Shown: in pieces, positions 34,425 through 43,233 of the stretch | Layout of the letters: each line of letters begins with the position of its first letter | Numbering within the stretch: the stretch's first letter is position 1 | Position numbers and translations under genes: made by a program | Source of the DNA: Microbacterium invictum | GTDB lineage: Bacteria; Actinomycetota; Actinomycetes; Actinomycetales; Microbacteriaceae | Direction: 5' to 3' | NCBI RefSeq assembly: GCF_014197265.1 | Contig: NZ_JACIFH010000001.1 | Coordinates: 744,001 to 808,000 of the forward strand | DNA: 64,000 nt | Notes under the pieces: generated by a model | The model's input: only the letters and a program-made list of their open reading frames with translations | Told to the model about the DNA's origin: nothing | Databases searched by the model: none

Positions 34425-35207
34425 TCAGCGGACGCCGAGGAAGGAGCGGTCGGTCAGGATGACGGGGCCGTCGTCGGTGATCGCGATGGTGTGCTCGGCG
34501 TGCGCGCCGCGGGAGCCGTCGACGCTGCGCAGCGTCCACCCGTCGGGGTCGGTGACCAGCTCGTCGGTGGTCTGCAGGAACCAGGGCTCCAGCGCCAGCA
34601 CCAGCCCCGCGCGCAGCGGATAGCCGCGTCCGGGCTTGCCGTTGTTGGGCACGTGCGGATCGCCGTGCATGACCCGGCCGACGCCGTGTCCGCCGAAGTC
34701 CGTGTTGATGGAGTAGCCCTCGCCGTGCGCGACCTCGGCGATCGCGGCGGAGATGTCCCCGATGCGGTTGCCGGGATGCGCGGCCGCGATCGCGGCATCC
34801 AGTGCCCGTTCTGCCGTGGCGATGACGGCCAGGTCTTCGTCGCGCGCCGTGCCGATGACGAAGGAGACTGCCGAATCGGCGACCCAGCCGTCCACCGAGA
34901 CGGCGAAGTCGAGCGAGACCAGGTCGCCGTCGCGCAGCGCGTAGTCGTGGGGGAGGCCGTGGAGGACCGCGTCGTTGATCGAGGTGCAGATGACCTTGCC
35001 GAATGGGCTCGCGCCGAACGACGGGTGGTAGTCGATGTAGCAGGACTCGGCGCCCGCCGCCCGGATCATGTCGTGCGCGCGGCGGTCGATGGACAGGAGA
35101 TTCGTCCCGACCTTCGTCTCGTCTCGCAGGGTGGCCAGAACTTCGGCGACGAAGCGGCCGGCGGGGCGCATCGCCTCGATCTCGGCGGGAGTGCGCAGCT
35201 CGATCAT
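34425..35207 (-). CDS. map: Methionine aminopeptidase, type I
   Basis: Removes the initiator methionine from new proteins. The 260-residue protein has the metal ligands in LDFAVSVDGWVADSA, HGVGRVMHG and LEPWF, and the conserved SINDAVLHGLP. The start at 35207 has a GAGGAAAGGA region upstream and begins MIELRTPAEIEAMR, the normal N-terminus. It is divergent from the next gene, with 52 nt between the two starts. Confidence 0.95.
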   Translation of the reverse strand: MIELRTPAEIEAMRPAGRFVAEVLATLRDETKVGTNLLSIDRRAHDMIRAAGAESCYIDYHPSFGASPFGKVICTSINDAVLHGLPHDYALRDGDLVSLDFAVSVDGWVADSAVSFVIGTARDEDLAVIATAERALDAAIAAAHPGNRIGDISAAIAEVAHGEGYSINTDFGGHGVGRVMHGDPHVPNNGKPGRGYPLRAGLVLALEPWFLQTTDELVTDPDGWTLRSVDGSRGAHAEHTIAITDDGPVILTDRSFLGVR

Positions 35208-35259
35208 GCAGGTCCTTTCCTCAGGTTCCATTCTGCCGGATGGGCGTACCATCGAAGGC

Positions 35260-35754
35260 ATGTGGCTGCGACGCGTGTTCTTCCGGTGGCTGTTGCCCGC
35301 CGCCTTCGTTCTGCCGCTGTGGCTGCTGATCGGCTGGATCGCGTTCAGTGCGAGCGGCTGGGCGCTGCTCTGGGTGCTGGTCATCGCGATCCCCTCGGTT
35401 CTCGTGGGCCAGCTGGTGCTCACGCTGCTCGTCCGCGCGCGCGGCACCGTCCGCGCCTCGCGCGAGGTGTCCTGGCTGGATGTGGCCGGGTTCGGGGTGT
35501 GGCATCTGCTCACGATCGGCGTGGGCTTCTACTCGCAGGCGAGCTTCTGGCCGCTGCTGATCGGCGCGATCGTCGTGTTCATCGCGCTGTTCTGGATGGA
35601 GTTGTGGCAGCTCTTCCGTGAGGCGAAGCCGTCGGCGATGCTGCGCAGCAGCGGCGGGTTCTCATACCTTCCGGCCGCCGACGCCCCCGAAGCGGACGCG
35701 CCCGAGCCCGACGTGTTCATCGTCACCGAGAAGAACCAGCACCCGCACTCCTGA
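35260..35754 (+). CDS. Small integral membrane protein of unknown function
   Basis: A 164-residue protein with about four predicted membrane spans, including [38 protein letters not shown] and [19 protein letters not shown] Lys-poor, acidic and Pro-rich cytoplasmic tail ([11 protein letters not shown]) follows the last span. I do not recognise the family. The box TACCAT is 8 nt upstream of the ATG. It is followed after 175 nt by rplS, which has its own promoter. Confidence 0.78.
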   Translation: MWLRRVFFRWLLPAAFVLPLWLLIGWIAFSASGWALLWVLVIAIPSVLVGQLVLTLLVRARGTVRASREVSWLDVAGFGVWHLLTIGVGFYSQASFWPLLIGAIVVFIALFWMELWQLFREAKPSAMLRSSGGFSYLPAADAPEADAPEPDVFIVTEKNQHPHS

Positions 35755-35791
35755 CACCGGCGAGCCGCGGTTTGGCGGGTGCTCCCGTCCA

Positions 35792-35929
35792 TGGCAGAAT
35801 GGTTCTTTGTGCCCGGGACAGGCTCTGCCTCAGGGGAGCACGGCGCCGTCCGACGGATGCCGCGGGTGCACACAACTTTCATCCAACCCTCTCGCGATCG
35901 ACCTGTGGCGGTCGCAGGAAGTGACGATC
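35792..35929 (+). promoter_or_regulatory. rplS promoter and leader resembling the rpsP leader
   Basis: The block 35792-35810 matches 15 of 19 positions of the rpsP block at 20436-20454. TTGGCG lies 17 nt before its CAGAAT hexamer, fitting a -35/-10 pair. The leader to the ATG is about 129 nt. Confidence 0.5.
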
Positions 35930-36277
35930 ATGCAGATCCTCGACTCCGTTGACGCAGCCTCGCTGCGCAGCGACATCCCCGCCTTCGGGCCCGGCGACAC
36001 CGTGAAGGTGCACGTCAACATCACGGAGGGCAGCCGCTCCCGTATCCAGGTGTTCCAGGGCATCGTCATCGGCCGTTCCGGCGACGGCGTTCGCGAGACC
36101 TTCACGGTCCGCAAGATCAGCTTCCAGGTGGGCGTGGAGCGCACCTTCCCCGTGCACAGCCCCGTGATCGACCACATCGAGATCGTCACCCGCGGAGACG
36201 TCCGTCGCGCGAAGCTGTACTACCTGCGCGAGCTGCGCGGCAAGAAGGCCAAGATCAAGGAGAAGCGCGCCAACTGA
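35930..36277 (+). CDS. rplS: 50S ribosomal protein L19
   Basis: Large-subunit ribosomal protein at the 30S-50S interface. The 115-residue product has [31 protein letters not shown], and the basic end [12 protein letters not shown]. The ATG at 35930 has AGGA 10 nt upstream; a GTG 9 nt earlier has no room for a ribosome site. A strong hairpin terminator follows 20 nt after the stop. Confidence 0.97.
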   Translation: MQILDSVDAASLRSDIPAFGPGDTVKVHVNITEGSRSRIQVFQGIVIGRSGDGVRETFTVRKISFQVGVERTFPVHSPVIDHIEIVTRGDVRRAKLYYLRELRGKKAKIKEKRAN

Positions 36278-36297
36278 CGCACGCGCTGTCTTCGACG

Positions 36298-36328
36298 ATT
36301 GCCCCGGGACCTCCAGTCCCGGGGCAAT
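36298..36328 (+). terminator. Rho-independent-like terminator after rplS
   Basis: A perfect 13-bp stem (ATTGCCCCGGGAC with its complement) around the loop CTCCA, followed by CTTCGTT. The stem can be extended past one mismatch. Confidence 0.8.
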
Positions 36329-36440
36329 CTTCGTTGGCAGGGGGATTCGGGCTGCGTGCCGCGGCACGGGGCGCCGCCGGAATGTGCGACCCTGGAGGGC
36401 AGGCCGTCTCAGTCGAGGCGTGGCGGGGTGAAGGACGGGA

Positions 36441-37190
36441 ATGACTTCGGAGCAGACGGCATCCGCCGACGCCGGCGAGCCGACGCAGGCACGACCGAAC
36501 AGCAGGTTCTGGACGCTGATGCGCGACGTGCTCGTGATCGTCCTGATCGCCGTCGTGGTGTCCTTCCTCGTCAAGACCTTTCTGGTCCGCTCTTTCTTCA
36601 TCCCCTCCGGTTCGATGGAGAACACGCTCCAGGTGGACGATCGCATCCTGGTGGACGAGCTCACGCCGCGCTTCGGCGACTATGAGCGCGGCGATGTCAT
36701 CGTCTTCCGCGATCCCGGCGGATGGCTGCCGGTGACCGTGGAGCCGCCGCGTCCGCCCGTGGTCGAGGCCCTGGACTGGGTGCTGGCGCTGGTGGGCATC
36801 TCGGCTCCGGACAGCAAGGATCATCTGATCAAGCGGATCATCGGCACACCCGGTGACCACGTGGTGTGCTGCAACCCGATCGGGCAGATCACGGTGAACG
36901 ACGTGCCGATCGACGAGACCGCCTACGTGAAGCTCGCCCCCGGGCAGACCGCACCGAAGGAGTCGCTGTTCGACGTGGACGTGCCGGACGGCTCGCTCTG
37001 GGTGCTCGGCGACAATCGCGACAACTCGCGCGACTCGAGGGCGCACACCGATCAGCCTTCGCACGGGTTCGTCCCGATCGACAACGTCGTCGGCCGCGCG
37101 TTCCTGATCACCTGGCCGCTGAACCGCTTCGGGCCGATCGACTTCCATCACGAGGTCTTCGCCGGAGTGCCGGAGCCCGGATCGCCATGA
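36441..37190 (+). CDS. lepB: Signal peptidase I
   Basis: Membrane-bound serine protease that removes signal peptides from exported proteins. The 249-residue protein has one N-terminal membrane span (VLVIVLIAVVVSFLV), the nucleophile Ser in IPSGSMENTL near residue 58, the general base Lys in HLIKRIIGTPGD near 135, and the late box LGDNRDNSRDSR. The C-terminal part faces the outside. The stop overlaps the rnhB start (ATGA). Confidence 0.95.
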   Translation: MTSEQTASADAGEPTQARPNSRFWTLMRDVLVIVLIAVVVSFLVKTFLVRSFFIPSGSMENTLQVDDRILVDELTPRFGDYERGDVIVFRDPGGWLPVTVEPPRPPVVEALDWVLALVGISAPDSKDHLIKRIIGTPGDHVVCCNPIGQITVNDVPIDETAYVKLAPGQTAPKESLFDVDVPDGSLWVLGDNRDNSRDSRAHTDQPSHGFVPIDNVVGRAFLITWPLNRFGPIDFHHEVFAGVPEPGSP

Positions 37191-37861
37191 CCGTGCCGAC
37201 CCCGAAGCTCACCGTCGAACGGCGGCTGCTGCGCGAGCATGCGCTCGTGATCGCGTGCGACGAGGTCGGACGCGGTGCATTGGCGGGGCCGGTGGCGGTC
37301 GGCGCGGCGGTCGTGGACGCACGCCTGTCACGCTCCCGCGTGCCCGAGGGCCTGCGCGACTCGAAGCTGGTGGCCGAAGCACGCCGGCCGCTGGTCGCGC
37401 GGCGTGTAGCCGGATGGGTGCCGGCCTCGGCCGTCGGGTGGGCCAGCGCTGCGGAGATCGACGATGTCGGCATCATGCGCGCCCTGGGGCTGGCCGCATT
37501 GCGCGCCATCGAGGGCTTGCTGGCCGCCGGGGTCGACGCGGAGGGTGCCGTGGTGATCCTCGACGGGAACCACGACTACATCACCCCCGCGGGCGGCACA
37601 CTGCCGGTGCGCCCGATCATCAAGGCCGACCGCGACTGCGCGGGCGCCGCGGCCGCGTCGGTCCTCGCCAAGGTCGCGCGCGATGAGCTGATGGTCGAGA
37701 TGCATGAAGAGCTCCCGGTCTATCAGTGGGCGCGGAACAAGGGCTATGGGAGCCTCGATCATCGCGACGCCATCCGCGACCACGGGCTGAGTCGTCACCA
37801 CCGTGCGTCCTGGGCGATCTCGGCTGCCGCAGCGGCGGACACGCTCACCTTCAGCGTCTGA
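37187..37861 (+). CDS. rnhB: Ribonuclease HII
   Basis: Cuts RNA in RNA-DNA hybrids and at single ribonucleotides in DNA. The 224-residue product has the acidic catalytic motif CDEVGRGALAGPV near residue 24, DGNHDYITP, and KADRDCAGAAAASVLAKVAR. The gene is coupled to lepB by an ATGA overlap, a common actinobacterial order before DUF2469 and yraN. Confidence 0.95.
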   Translation: MTVPTPKLTVERRLLREHALVIACDEVGRGALAGPVAVGAAVVDARLSRSRVPEGLRDSKLVAEARRPLVARRVAGWVPASAVGWASAAEIDDVGIMRALGLAALRAIEGLLAAGVDAEGAVVILDGNHDYITPAGGTLPVRPIIKADRDCAGAAAASVLAKVARDELMVEMHEELPVYQWARNKGYGSLDHRDAIRDHGLSRHHRASWAISAAAAADTLTFSV

Positions 37862-37918
37862 AGCACGGGCCACGACCGACCGGCCCGGCCCATCGCGACG
37901 GCCTAGGATGGAAGCACC

Positions 37919-38242
37919 ATGGACGACGAAGTATTCGAAGACTACGACCGCGAGCTCGAGCTGGCGCTGTTCAAGGAGTATCGGGACGTCGTCTCTCAAT
38001 TCCAGTACGTCATCGAGACCGAGCGCCGGTTCTATCTGGCCAACGATGTCAACGTCGTGCGGCGCGATACCGAGCACGACTTCTATTTCGAGATCTCGAT
38101 GACCGACGTGTGGGTGTGGGACATCTATCGCGCGGATCGGTTCGTGAAGTCCGTGCGGGTACTGACGTTCAAGGACGTCAACGTCGAGGAGCTTCAGCGA
38201 CGCGACTTCCAGCTGCCCGAAGAGCTGTCGCTCGACAGCTGA
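37919..38242 (+). CDS. DUF2469 family protein
   Basis: A highly conserved actinobacterial protein of 107 residues, beginning MDDEVFEDYDRELELALFKE and containing YLANDVNVVRR and VKSVRVLTFKDVNVEEL. It is acidic and probably cytoplasmic; no function is known. A TAGGAT box lies 9 nt before the ATG, so it is probably transcribed from its own leaderless promoter. It stands in its usual place between rnhB and yraN. Confidence 0.9.
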   Translation: MDDEVFEDYDRELELALFKEYRDVVSQFQYVIETERRFYLANDVNVVRRDTEHDFYFEISMTDVWVWDIYRADRFVKSVRVLTFKDVNVEELQRRDFQLPEELSLDS

Positions 38243-38336
38243 CGCAGCTTCCTCCACAGGCGACTGATTCGCCGGACTGTCCACGGATGGCGGAGATCGC
38301 GGCCGCCGGAGTCGGGTCCGCGGGCACGATGCCTTC

Positions 38337-38699
38337 ATGGCATCAAAGGACGAGCGCGGCAGGCAGGGCGAACAGCGCGCGGCGGACCACCTCCAGGCAC
38401 GCGGCTTCCGGCTGCTCGACCGCAACTGGCGGTGCACCCAGGGCGAGATCGACATCGTGGCCGCCCGTGGCGGTGACCTGGTCGTGGTGGAGGTCAAGAC
38501 CCGGCGTACCGAGTGGTTCGGGCACCCCTTCGACGCCGTGGATCGGCGCAAGCGGGCGCGGCTGTGGCGGCTGTCCTGCGCCTGGGTCGCCGCCCACCCC
38601 GAGCTGGCCCGCGGACGACGGCTGCGCCTGGATGTCATCGGCATCACCGGCGAGGATCCCGCCACGGCGGTCCTCGAGCACATCGAGGATCTGGCGTGA
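38337..38699 (+). CDS. yraN: UPF0102 family protein YraN
   Basis: A 120-residue predicted nuclease-fold protein. The motifs GEQRAADHLQARGF, GEIDIVAARGGDLVVVEVKTR match the endonuclease-like core (residues about 10-60, written here as two adjoining motifs). The biological role is not settled. The stop overlaps the comM start in a GTGA, so it belongs to the yraN-comM-dprA operon. Confidence 0.92.
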   Translation: MASKDERGRQGEQRAADHLQARGFRLLDRNWRCTQGEIDIVAARGGDLVVVEVKTRRTEWFGHPFDAVDRRKRARLWRLSCAWVAAHPELARGRRLRLDVIGITGEDPATAVLEHIEDLA

Positions 38700-40231
38700 C
38701 CGTCGGGCGGACGTGGTCGGTCGTCCTGACCGGTCTGGCCGGCGACACCGTCGAGGTCGAGGCGGACGTGTCGAATCAGACCCCGCAGTTCGTGATCATC
38801 GGGCTCGGCGACAAGGCGATCGGCGAAGCGCACCAGCGTGTGCACAACGCGTGCGAGAACAGTGACCTGCGGCTGCCGCGCCGGCGTCTGACCGTCAATC
38901 TCTCGCCGGCAAGCCTCCCCAAGCAGGGGACCGGGTTGGACGTCGCGATCGCACTGGCGGCTCTCGCGACCGAGTATCGAATGGATGCCGCGTCCCTCGC
39001 GGCCACGGTGCATCTGGGCGAGTTGGGGCTGGACGGCAGGCTGCGGCCGGTGCCCGGAATCCTGCCGGCTGTCGTGGCCGCCGCGACGGCCGGCTTCCGA
39101 CGCGTCGTGGTGCCGGAGGCTGCGGTGGCAGAGGCGCAGCTCGTGGCCGGTGTCGACGTGCAGGGCGCGGTGAGCCTGCGCGATGTCGTCAGGCTGCACG
39201 GGCTCGAGGTCCCCGAACTCGCTCTTCCGCCCGTCCCGCTGCCCGAGGCAGGTTCCAGCGGCGACCCGGACCCGATCCTCGAACTGGCGGACGTCATCGG
39301 TCAGCACGACGCGGTGGGCGCCCTCGTCGTCGCTGCGGCCGGCGGCCACCACCTGCTCATGACGGGGCCGCCCGGTGCCGGCAAGACGATGCTCGCCCGG
39401 CGCCTCCCCGGCATCCTTCCCGCGCTCGATGACGCCGCGGCCCTGCAGGCGGCCTCGATCAGGTCGCTCACGGGCGCGTCGGTGACCCGCCTCGAGCGCA
39501 CCCCGCCGTTCGAAGCGCCGCATCACTCGGCCAGTGCGGCCGCCCTGGTGGGCGGCGGGACGCGCGTCGTCCGTCCCGGGGCGATCGCCCGTGCCAGCGG
39601 CGGTGTCCTCTTCCTGGACGAGGCCGGGGAATTCGGCGGACACACCCTCGACGCGCTGCGCCAGCCGCTGGAGTCCGGGCGCATCGAGATCCATCGCGCG
39701 GGCTTCCGTGCGACCTTCCCCGCCCGGTTCCAGCTGGTGCTGGCCACCAATCCGTGTCCGTGCGGCAACTACGGGGTGCCCGGAGGGGCCTGCACCTGCC
39801 CCTCGCTGGCGATCCGCCGCTACCTGGGCCGGCTGTCCGGCCCGCTGCTGGACCGCATCGACATCGAACTCGGCATGCAGCGCGTGTCCATCGCGCACGC
39901 GGACCGCACCGGGACCACGACTCTGACGACCGCGCAGGCTCGCGCGCAGGTGGTGACCGCACGCGAACGCGCCGCCCGGCGGCTGCGGGATACCCCCTGG
40001 CGCACGAACGCCGAGACGTCGGGGTCATGGCTCAGATCCGGGCCGCTGGCACCCGAACCCGCCGTCCGGCGCCCCCTCGATGCCGCACTTCACCGCGGCT
40101 CCCTCACCCTCCGCGGATACGACCGGGTGCTGAGAGTGGCCTGGAGCGTGTGTGATCTGGCGGGCCGCGATCGTCTGCAGGTGGGGGACATCGGACGCGC
40201 GCTCTACCTGAAGAAGGGAACGACCCGATGA
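38696..40231 (+). CDS. comM: YifB/ComM family Mg chelatase-like AAA ATPase
   Basis: A 511-residue AAA+ ATPase; ComM of naturally competent bacteria is a helicase that extends recombination branches. The N-terminal 180 residues have a Lon-protease-like fold (LPRRRLTVNLSPASLPK). The AAA core has Walker A GPPGAGKTMLARRLPG and Walker B GGVLFLDEAGEF, and a Cys-rich stretch NPCPCGNYG lies in the later part. The GTG start is coupled to yraN, and the stop overlaps the dprA ATG. Confidence 0.93.
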   Translation: MTVGRTWSVVLTGLAGDTVEVEADVSNQTPQFVIIGLGDKAIGEAHQRVHNACENSDLRLPRRRLTVNLSPASLPKQGTGLDVAIALAALATEYRMDAASLAATVHLGELGLDGRLRPVPGILPAVVAAATAGFRRVVVPEAAVAEAQLVAGVDVQGAVSLRDVVRLHGLEVPELALPPVPLPEAGSSGDPDPILELADVIGQHDAVGALVVAAAGGHHLLMTGPPGAGKTMLARRLPGILPALDDAAALQAASIRSLTGASVTRLERTPPFEAPHHSASAAALVGGGTRVVRPGAIARASGGVLFLDEAGEFGGHTLDALRQPLESGRIEIHRAGFRATFPARFQLVLATNPCPCGNYGVPGGACTCPSLAIRRYLGRLSGPLLDRIDIELGMQRVSIAHADRTGTTTLTTAQARAQVVTARERAARRLRDTPWRTNAETSGSWLRSGPLAPEPAVRRPLDAALHRGSLTLRGYDRVLRVAWSVCDLAGRDRLQVGDIGRALYLKKGTTR

Positions 40232-41409
40232 CGACCATTCCGCTCTCGGACGAGACCGCGGCCACCGCGCTCGGCCTCAGGGTCGAGGAGATCGATGAGT
40301 CCATGCGAGACCGCTACGCGCGAGGCATCTGGTCGTGCCTGACCGAACCCGGCGACGGCGTGGCGGGTGCGCTCATCGCCGCGTTCGGCGCTCGGGAGGC
40401 ACTCACGATCGTCGACATCGACGACCCGCTCGCCGGCGCGGCCGCCGGAGTGGATGCGAAGACGCTGGCGCAAGCACGCTCGCGATGGCGGCCGCGGCGG
40501 GGCGACGTGCGTCGCGCGTTCGACGCGGCTCGCCGCTGCGGCGCACAGCTCATCACCCCCGCCGACGCGGCGTGGCCGCAGCGCGTCGATGATCTCGGCA
40601 TCCACGCACCTGTCTGTCTCTGGGTTCGCGGTGACGCGAGCCTGCTCCCGGCGCACGGAGGCGCTGTGGCGATCGTCGGCTCACGTGCGGCCTCTTCGTA
40701 CGGTGAGCACGTCGCGATGGAACTGGCTGCAGACCTGGCAGGCTCGGGTGTCATGATCGTCTCGGGCGCCGCGTACGGCATCGACGGCGCGGCGCACCGC
40801 GCGACGCTCACCGCCGGTGGCACGACCCTCGCCGTGCTGGCCGGTGGCATCGACCGACCCTACCCGGCCGGCCACACCGATCTGCTCAGCCGCGTCGTGC
40901 GCAGCGGCGTCGTCGTCGCAGAGGTGCCCTGCGGGACGGCACCCACCAAGTGGCGCTTCCTCTCGCGCAATCGCCTCATCGCGGCGATGTCGGATGCGAC
41001 GGTGGTCGTCGAGGCCGGATGGCGCAGTGGCTCACTCAACACCGCGCACCACGCGGCGGATCTGAGCCGGCCGATGGGTGCCGTGCCCGGCCCCGTGACC
41101 AGCGCGAGTTCGATGGGCTGTCATCGGCTGCTGCGCGAGACCGAGGCCCATTGCATCACCCGGGCCGACGATGTGCGCGAACTGATGGGACTCGACGCCC
41201 GGATCGGCGCCGTCGACGCCGGCGCGCGCACCGACGAGCGCACGCGGGTCCGCGACGCTCTCAGCACCCGTGGGGGCCGGACCACCGACGACATCGCCCG
41301 CCGCAGCGGACTCTCACCGTCCGAGACGGGCGCCGTGCTGGCACTGCTCGAACTCAGCGGTGAGGTGGAACGCCGAGGCGAGGCGTGGCGACGGCGTCCG
41401 GCGAGCTGA
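40228..41409 (+). CDS. dprA: DNA-processing protein DprA
   Basis: Loads RecA on incoming single-stranded DNA during transformation. The 393-residue protein has a Rossmann-like core with AIVGSRAASSYGEH, VSGAAYGIDGAAHRATL, LAGGIDRPYPAGH and EVPCGTAPTKWRFLSRNRLI. A C-terminal winged-helix domain (about residues 335-390) follows. It is coupled to comM by an ATGA overlap. Presence of comM and dprA does not by itself show competence. Confidence 0.95.
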   Translation: MTTIPLSDETAATALGLRVEEIDESMRDRYARGIWSCLTEPGDGVAGALIAAFGAREALTIVDIDDPLAGAAAGVDAKTLAQARSRWRPRRGDVRRAFDAARRCGAQLITPADAAWPQRVDDLGIHAPVCLWVRGDASLLPAHGGAVAIVGSRAASSYGEHVAMELAADLAGSGVMIVSGAAYGIDGAAHRATLTAGGTTLAVLAGGIDRPYPAGHTDLLSRVVRSGVVVAEVPCGTAPTKWRFLSRNRLIAAMSDATVVVEAGWRSGSLNTAHHAADLSRPMGAVPGPVTSASSMGCHRLLRETEAHCITRADDVRELMGLDARIGAVDAGARTDERTRVRDALSTRGGRTTDDIARRSGLSPSETGAVLALLELSGEVERRGEAWRRRPAS

Positions 41410-41464
41410 CCGCGCAGCGGTGCGGCGTCGCCTCCGCGCCGGCGGTCCGGGGCAGAGTGGAGCC

Positions 41465-42367
41465 GTGCGATTGTCCGAGGCGACCTCAACATATGCCATC
41501 CACCTGGCGCAGGTGCGGCGGCTGTCGCCCGCGACCGTGCGGGCGTACCGCGCCGATCTGACCGATCTCGGCACCGTCATCGGCGATCAGGAACTCGATG
41601 CCATCGACCTCGAGAGCCTGCGCGAGTGGCTGTGGACGGCCACCAAGCGCGGCGAGGCACGGGCGACGATCGCGCGCCGGACCGCATCGGTGCGCGGCTT
41701 CTTCGCCTGGGCCCACGAGCGCGAGATGATCGTCGTCGACCCGAGCATCCGGCTGGTGGCCCCCAAGCGCGGGCGCACACTGCCGCAGATCGCGACGGCG
41801 GGCACGATGACCGACGTCCTGGAATCGGCGCGCGAGGCCGCCGCCGAGGGAGACCCCATCGCTCTGCGCGATGCCGCACTCCTGGAACTGCTGTACGGCA
41901 GCGCGGTGCGCGTCTCCGAGCTGTGCGGGCTGAACGTCGATGACCTCGACATGGGTCGCCGCACGATGCGCGTGACCGGAAAGGGCGACAAGCAGCGGGT
42001 CGTGCCTTTCGGGGAGCCGGCGGCACGGGCGCTCGACGCCTACCTCGTGCGCGCCCGGCCGGCACTCGCGGCGCGCGCCGGACATGCCGGCCCGGCACTG
42101 CTCATCGGCGTCCGTGGCGGGCGGATGGGCAGCCGCGCGGTGTACGACGTGGTGGATCGCACGATCGGTCCCGTGCTGGGCACCGCGCATGTGGGCCCGC
42201 ACGCGCTGCGCCACTCCGCCGCCACCCATCTGCTCGACGGCGGCGCCGACCTGCGCACGGTCCAGGAGATGCTCGGTCACGCGAGCTTGGGCACCACCCA
42301 GATCTACACGCACGTGTCGGCCGAGAAGCTGGCAGCCACGTATCGACTCGCGCACCCCCGCGCGTGA
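41465..42367 (+). CDS. xerC: Tyrosine recombinase XerC
   Basis: Site-specific recombinase that, with XerD, resolves chromosome dimers at dif. The 300-residue protein has an N-terminal SAM-like domain and a catalytic domain with the Arg in [13 protein letters not shown], the [12 protein letters not shown] box, and the Tyr in [14 protein letters not shown]. All catalytic residues are visible, and the neighbours are chromosomal, so it is the housekeeping enzyme and not a phage integrase. The GTG at 41465 fits the family's N-terminus. Confidence 0.93.
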   Translation: MRLSEATSTYAIHLAQVRRLSPATVRAYRADLTDLGTVIGDQELDAIDLESLREWLWTATKRGEARATIARRTASVRGFFAWAHEREMIVVDPSIRLVAPKRGRTLPQIATAGTMTDVLESAREAAAEGDPIALRDAALLELLYGSAVRVSELCGLNVDDLDMGRRTMRVTGKGDKQRVVPFGEPAARALDAYLVRARPALAARAGHAGPALLIGVRGGRMGSRAVYDVVDRTIGPVLGTAHVGPHALRHSAATHLLDGGADLRTVQEMLGHASLGTTQIYTHVSAEKLAATYRLAHPRA

Positions 42368-42380
42368 GCGCGTCCCGGGT

Positions 42381-42920
42381 CTAGCAGCACGGCAGCAGCA
42401 CCGCGCGCGGGACCGCCTCGAACAGCAGCATGGGGTTGATGTACTCGCCTTCCCGGCGCACCCCGAAGTGCACGGTGCCCGGGGGTGCGTGCCCGCCGGC
42501 GCCGATGTGCCCGACCGGGTCGCCCGCGGCCACGAAGGTCCCGGCCACCGGAGCATCGCGGACAGGCTCGAGGGTCGTCACGAGGCCGTTCCCGTGATCG
42601 ATGGTCATCACGGCCCGGTCGACGACCGTGCCCGAGAACGCCACGACGCCCGTCGCCGGTGCGCGCAGCTCGTCCGTCCCGGCGGGCAGCAGGTCCACGC
42701 CGCGGTGGCCCGGTCCGTACCGGTGGGCCGGCGCTTCGTAGGGCAGGACGAGTCGGAATGAGTCGAGCGGCCACTGCCAGCCGATGAGCGGGGCAGCCGC
42801 AGGCGCGTTCACCGGCGCGTCCGAGGTCTCCGGAGCCGCGGTGGCAGCGCTGGGACCACCCCACGCGAGGAGGACAAGGAGAGTGAGTGCGGCCAACCGG
42901 CCCACTCGGCGACGAGACAT
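42381..42920 (-). CDS. Secreted M23/LytM-like protein lacking catalytic histidines
   Basis: A 179-residue protein with a Sec signal peptide (basic [20 protein letters not shown], cleavage near residue 29). The LytM-like domain keeps the zinc ligands H72 and D76 in GHRGVDL and H151 in TVHFGV. The first His of the usual HxH is Thr149, and the other catalytic His region reads VTTLEPV. It is therefore probably not an active endopeptidase but could bind or activate other cell-wall enzymes. Similar degenerate M23 proteins are common at this spot between xerC and rpsB in Actinobacteria. Confidence 0.85.
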   Translation of the reverse strand: MSRRRVGRLAALTLLVLLAWGGPSAATAAPETSDAPVNAPAAAPLIGWQWPLDSFRLVLPYEAPAHRYGPGHRGVDLLPAGTDELRAPATGVVAFSGTVVDRAVMTIDHGNGLVTTLEPVRDAPVAGTFVAAGDPVGHIGAGGHAPPGTVHFGVRREGEYINPMLLFEAVPRAVLLPCC

Positions 42921-43233
42921 GCTTCGAGGATTGCGTCAGGCGCTCCGCCGCCGTCAGCTCCGGCGCCGATCTGTGGAGGAATCGGTGGCGGACGGGGCAG
43001 GGGAGGAGGCGGTGCTCCTGATACACTGGAAGTCGCACCCCGCATGTCGGGGTGACTACGCGTGCCCACAGCGCGCTTCACCCGCGAGGGTTCGAGCACG
43101 TGGCATCCACACCCCAGGTCTTTCCGCTCCGGCGGAGAGTGGGTGTGCGCCGGGCGCCAGGATTGCCGCGACCATCCGGTCGGGCGAACAAAACCGAAAC
43201 ACGGCGCTCCGGCGCCAGAACAGGAGAACGGCC
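42921..43233 (+). promoter_or_regulatory. rpsB promoter and long structured leader
   Basis: This 313-nt gap holds a TACACT box at 43022-43027 and about 200 nt of leader. A hairpin at 43036-43054 (CACCCCG with CGGGGTG) lies near the expected transcript start, and a second at 43203-43216 (GGCGC with GCGCC) lies just before the AGGAGA site. No gene is seen. The leader may carry S2 autoregulation, which is known in other bacteria. Confidence 0.45.

Noticed and set aside
37328..39898. An 856-codon antisense frame over rnhB, DUF2469, yraN and comM
   Set aside because: It crosses four well-supported plus-strand genes and shows no domain signal.
41465..42367. XerC as a phage or integrative element integrase
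   Set aside because: It lies in the conserved dprA-xerC-M23-rpsB neighbourhood, with no att-like repeats, tRNA gene or phage genes nearby.
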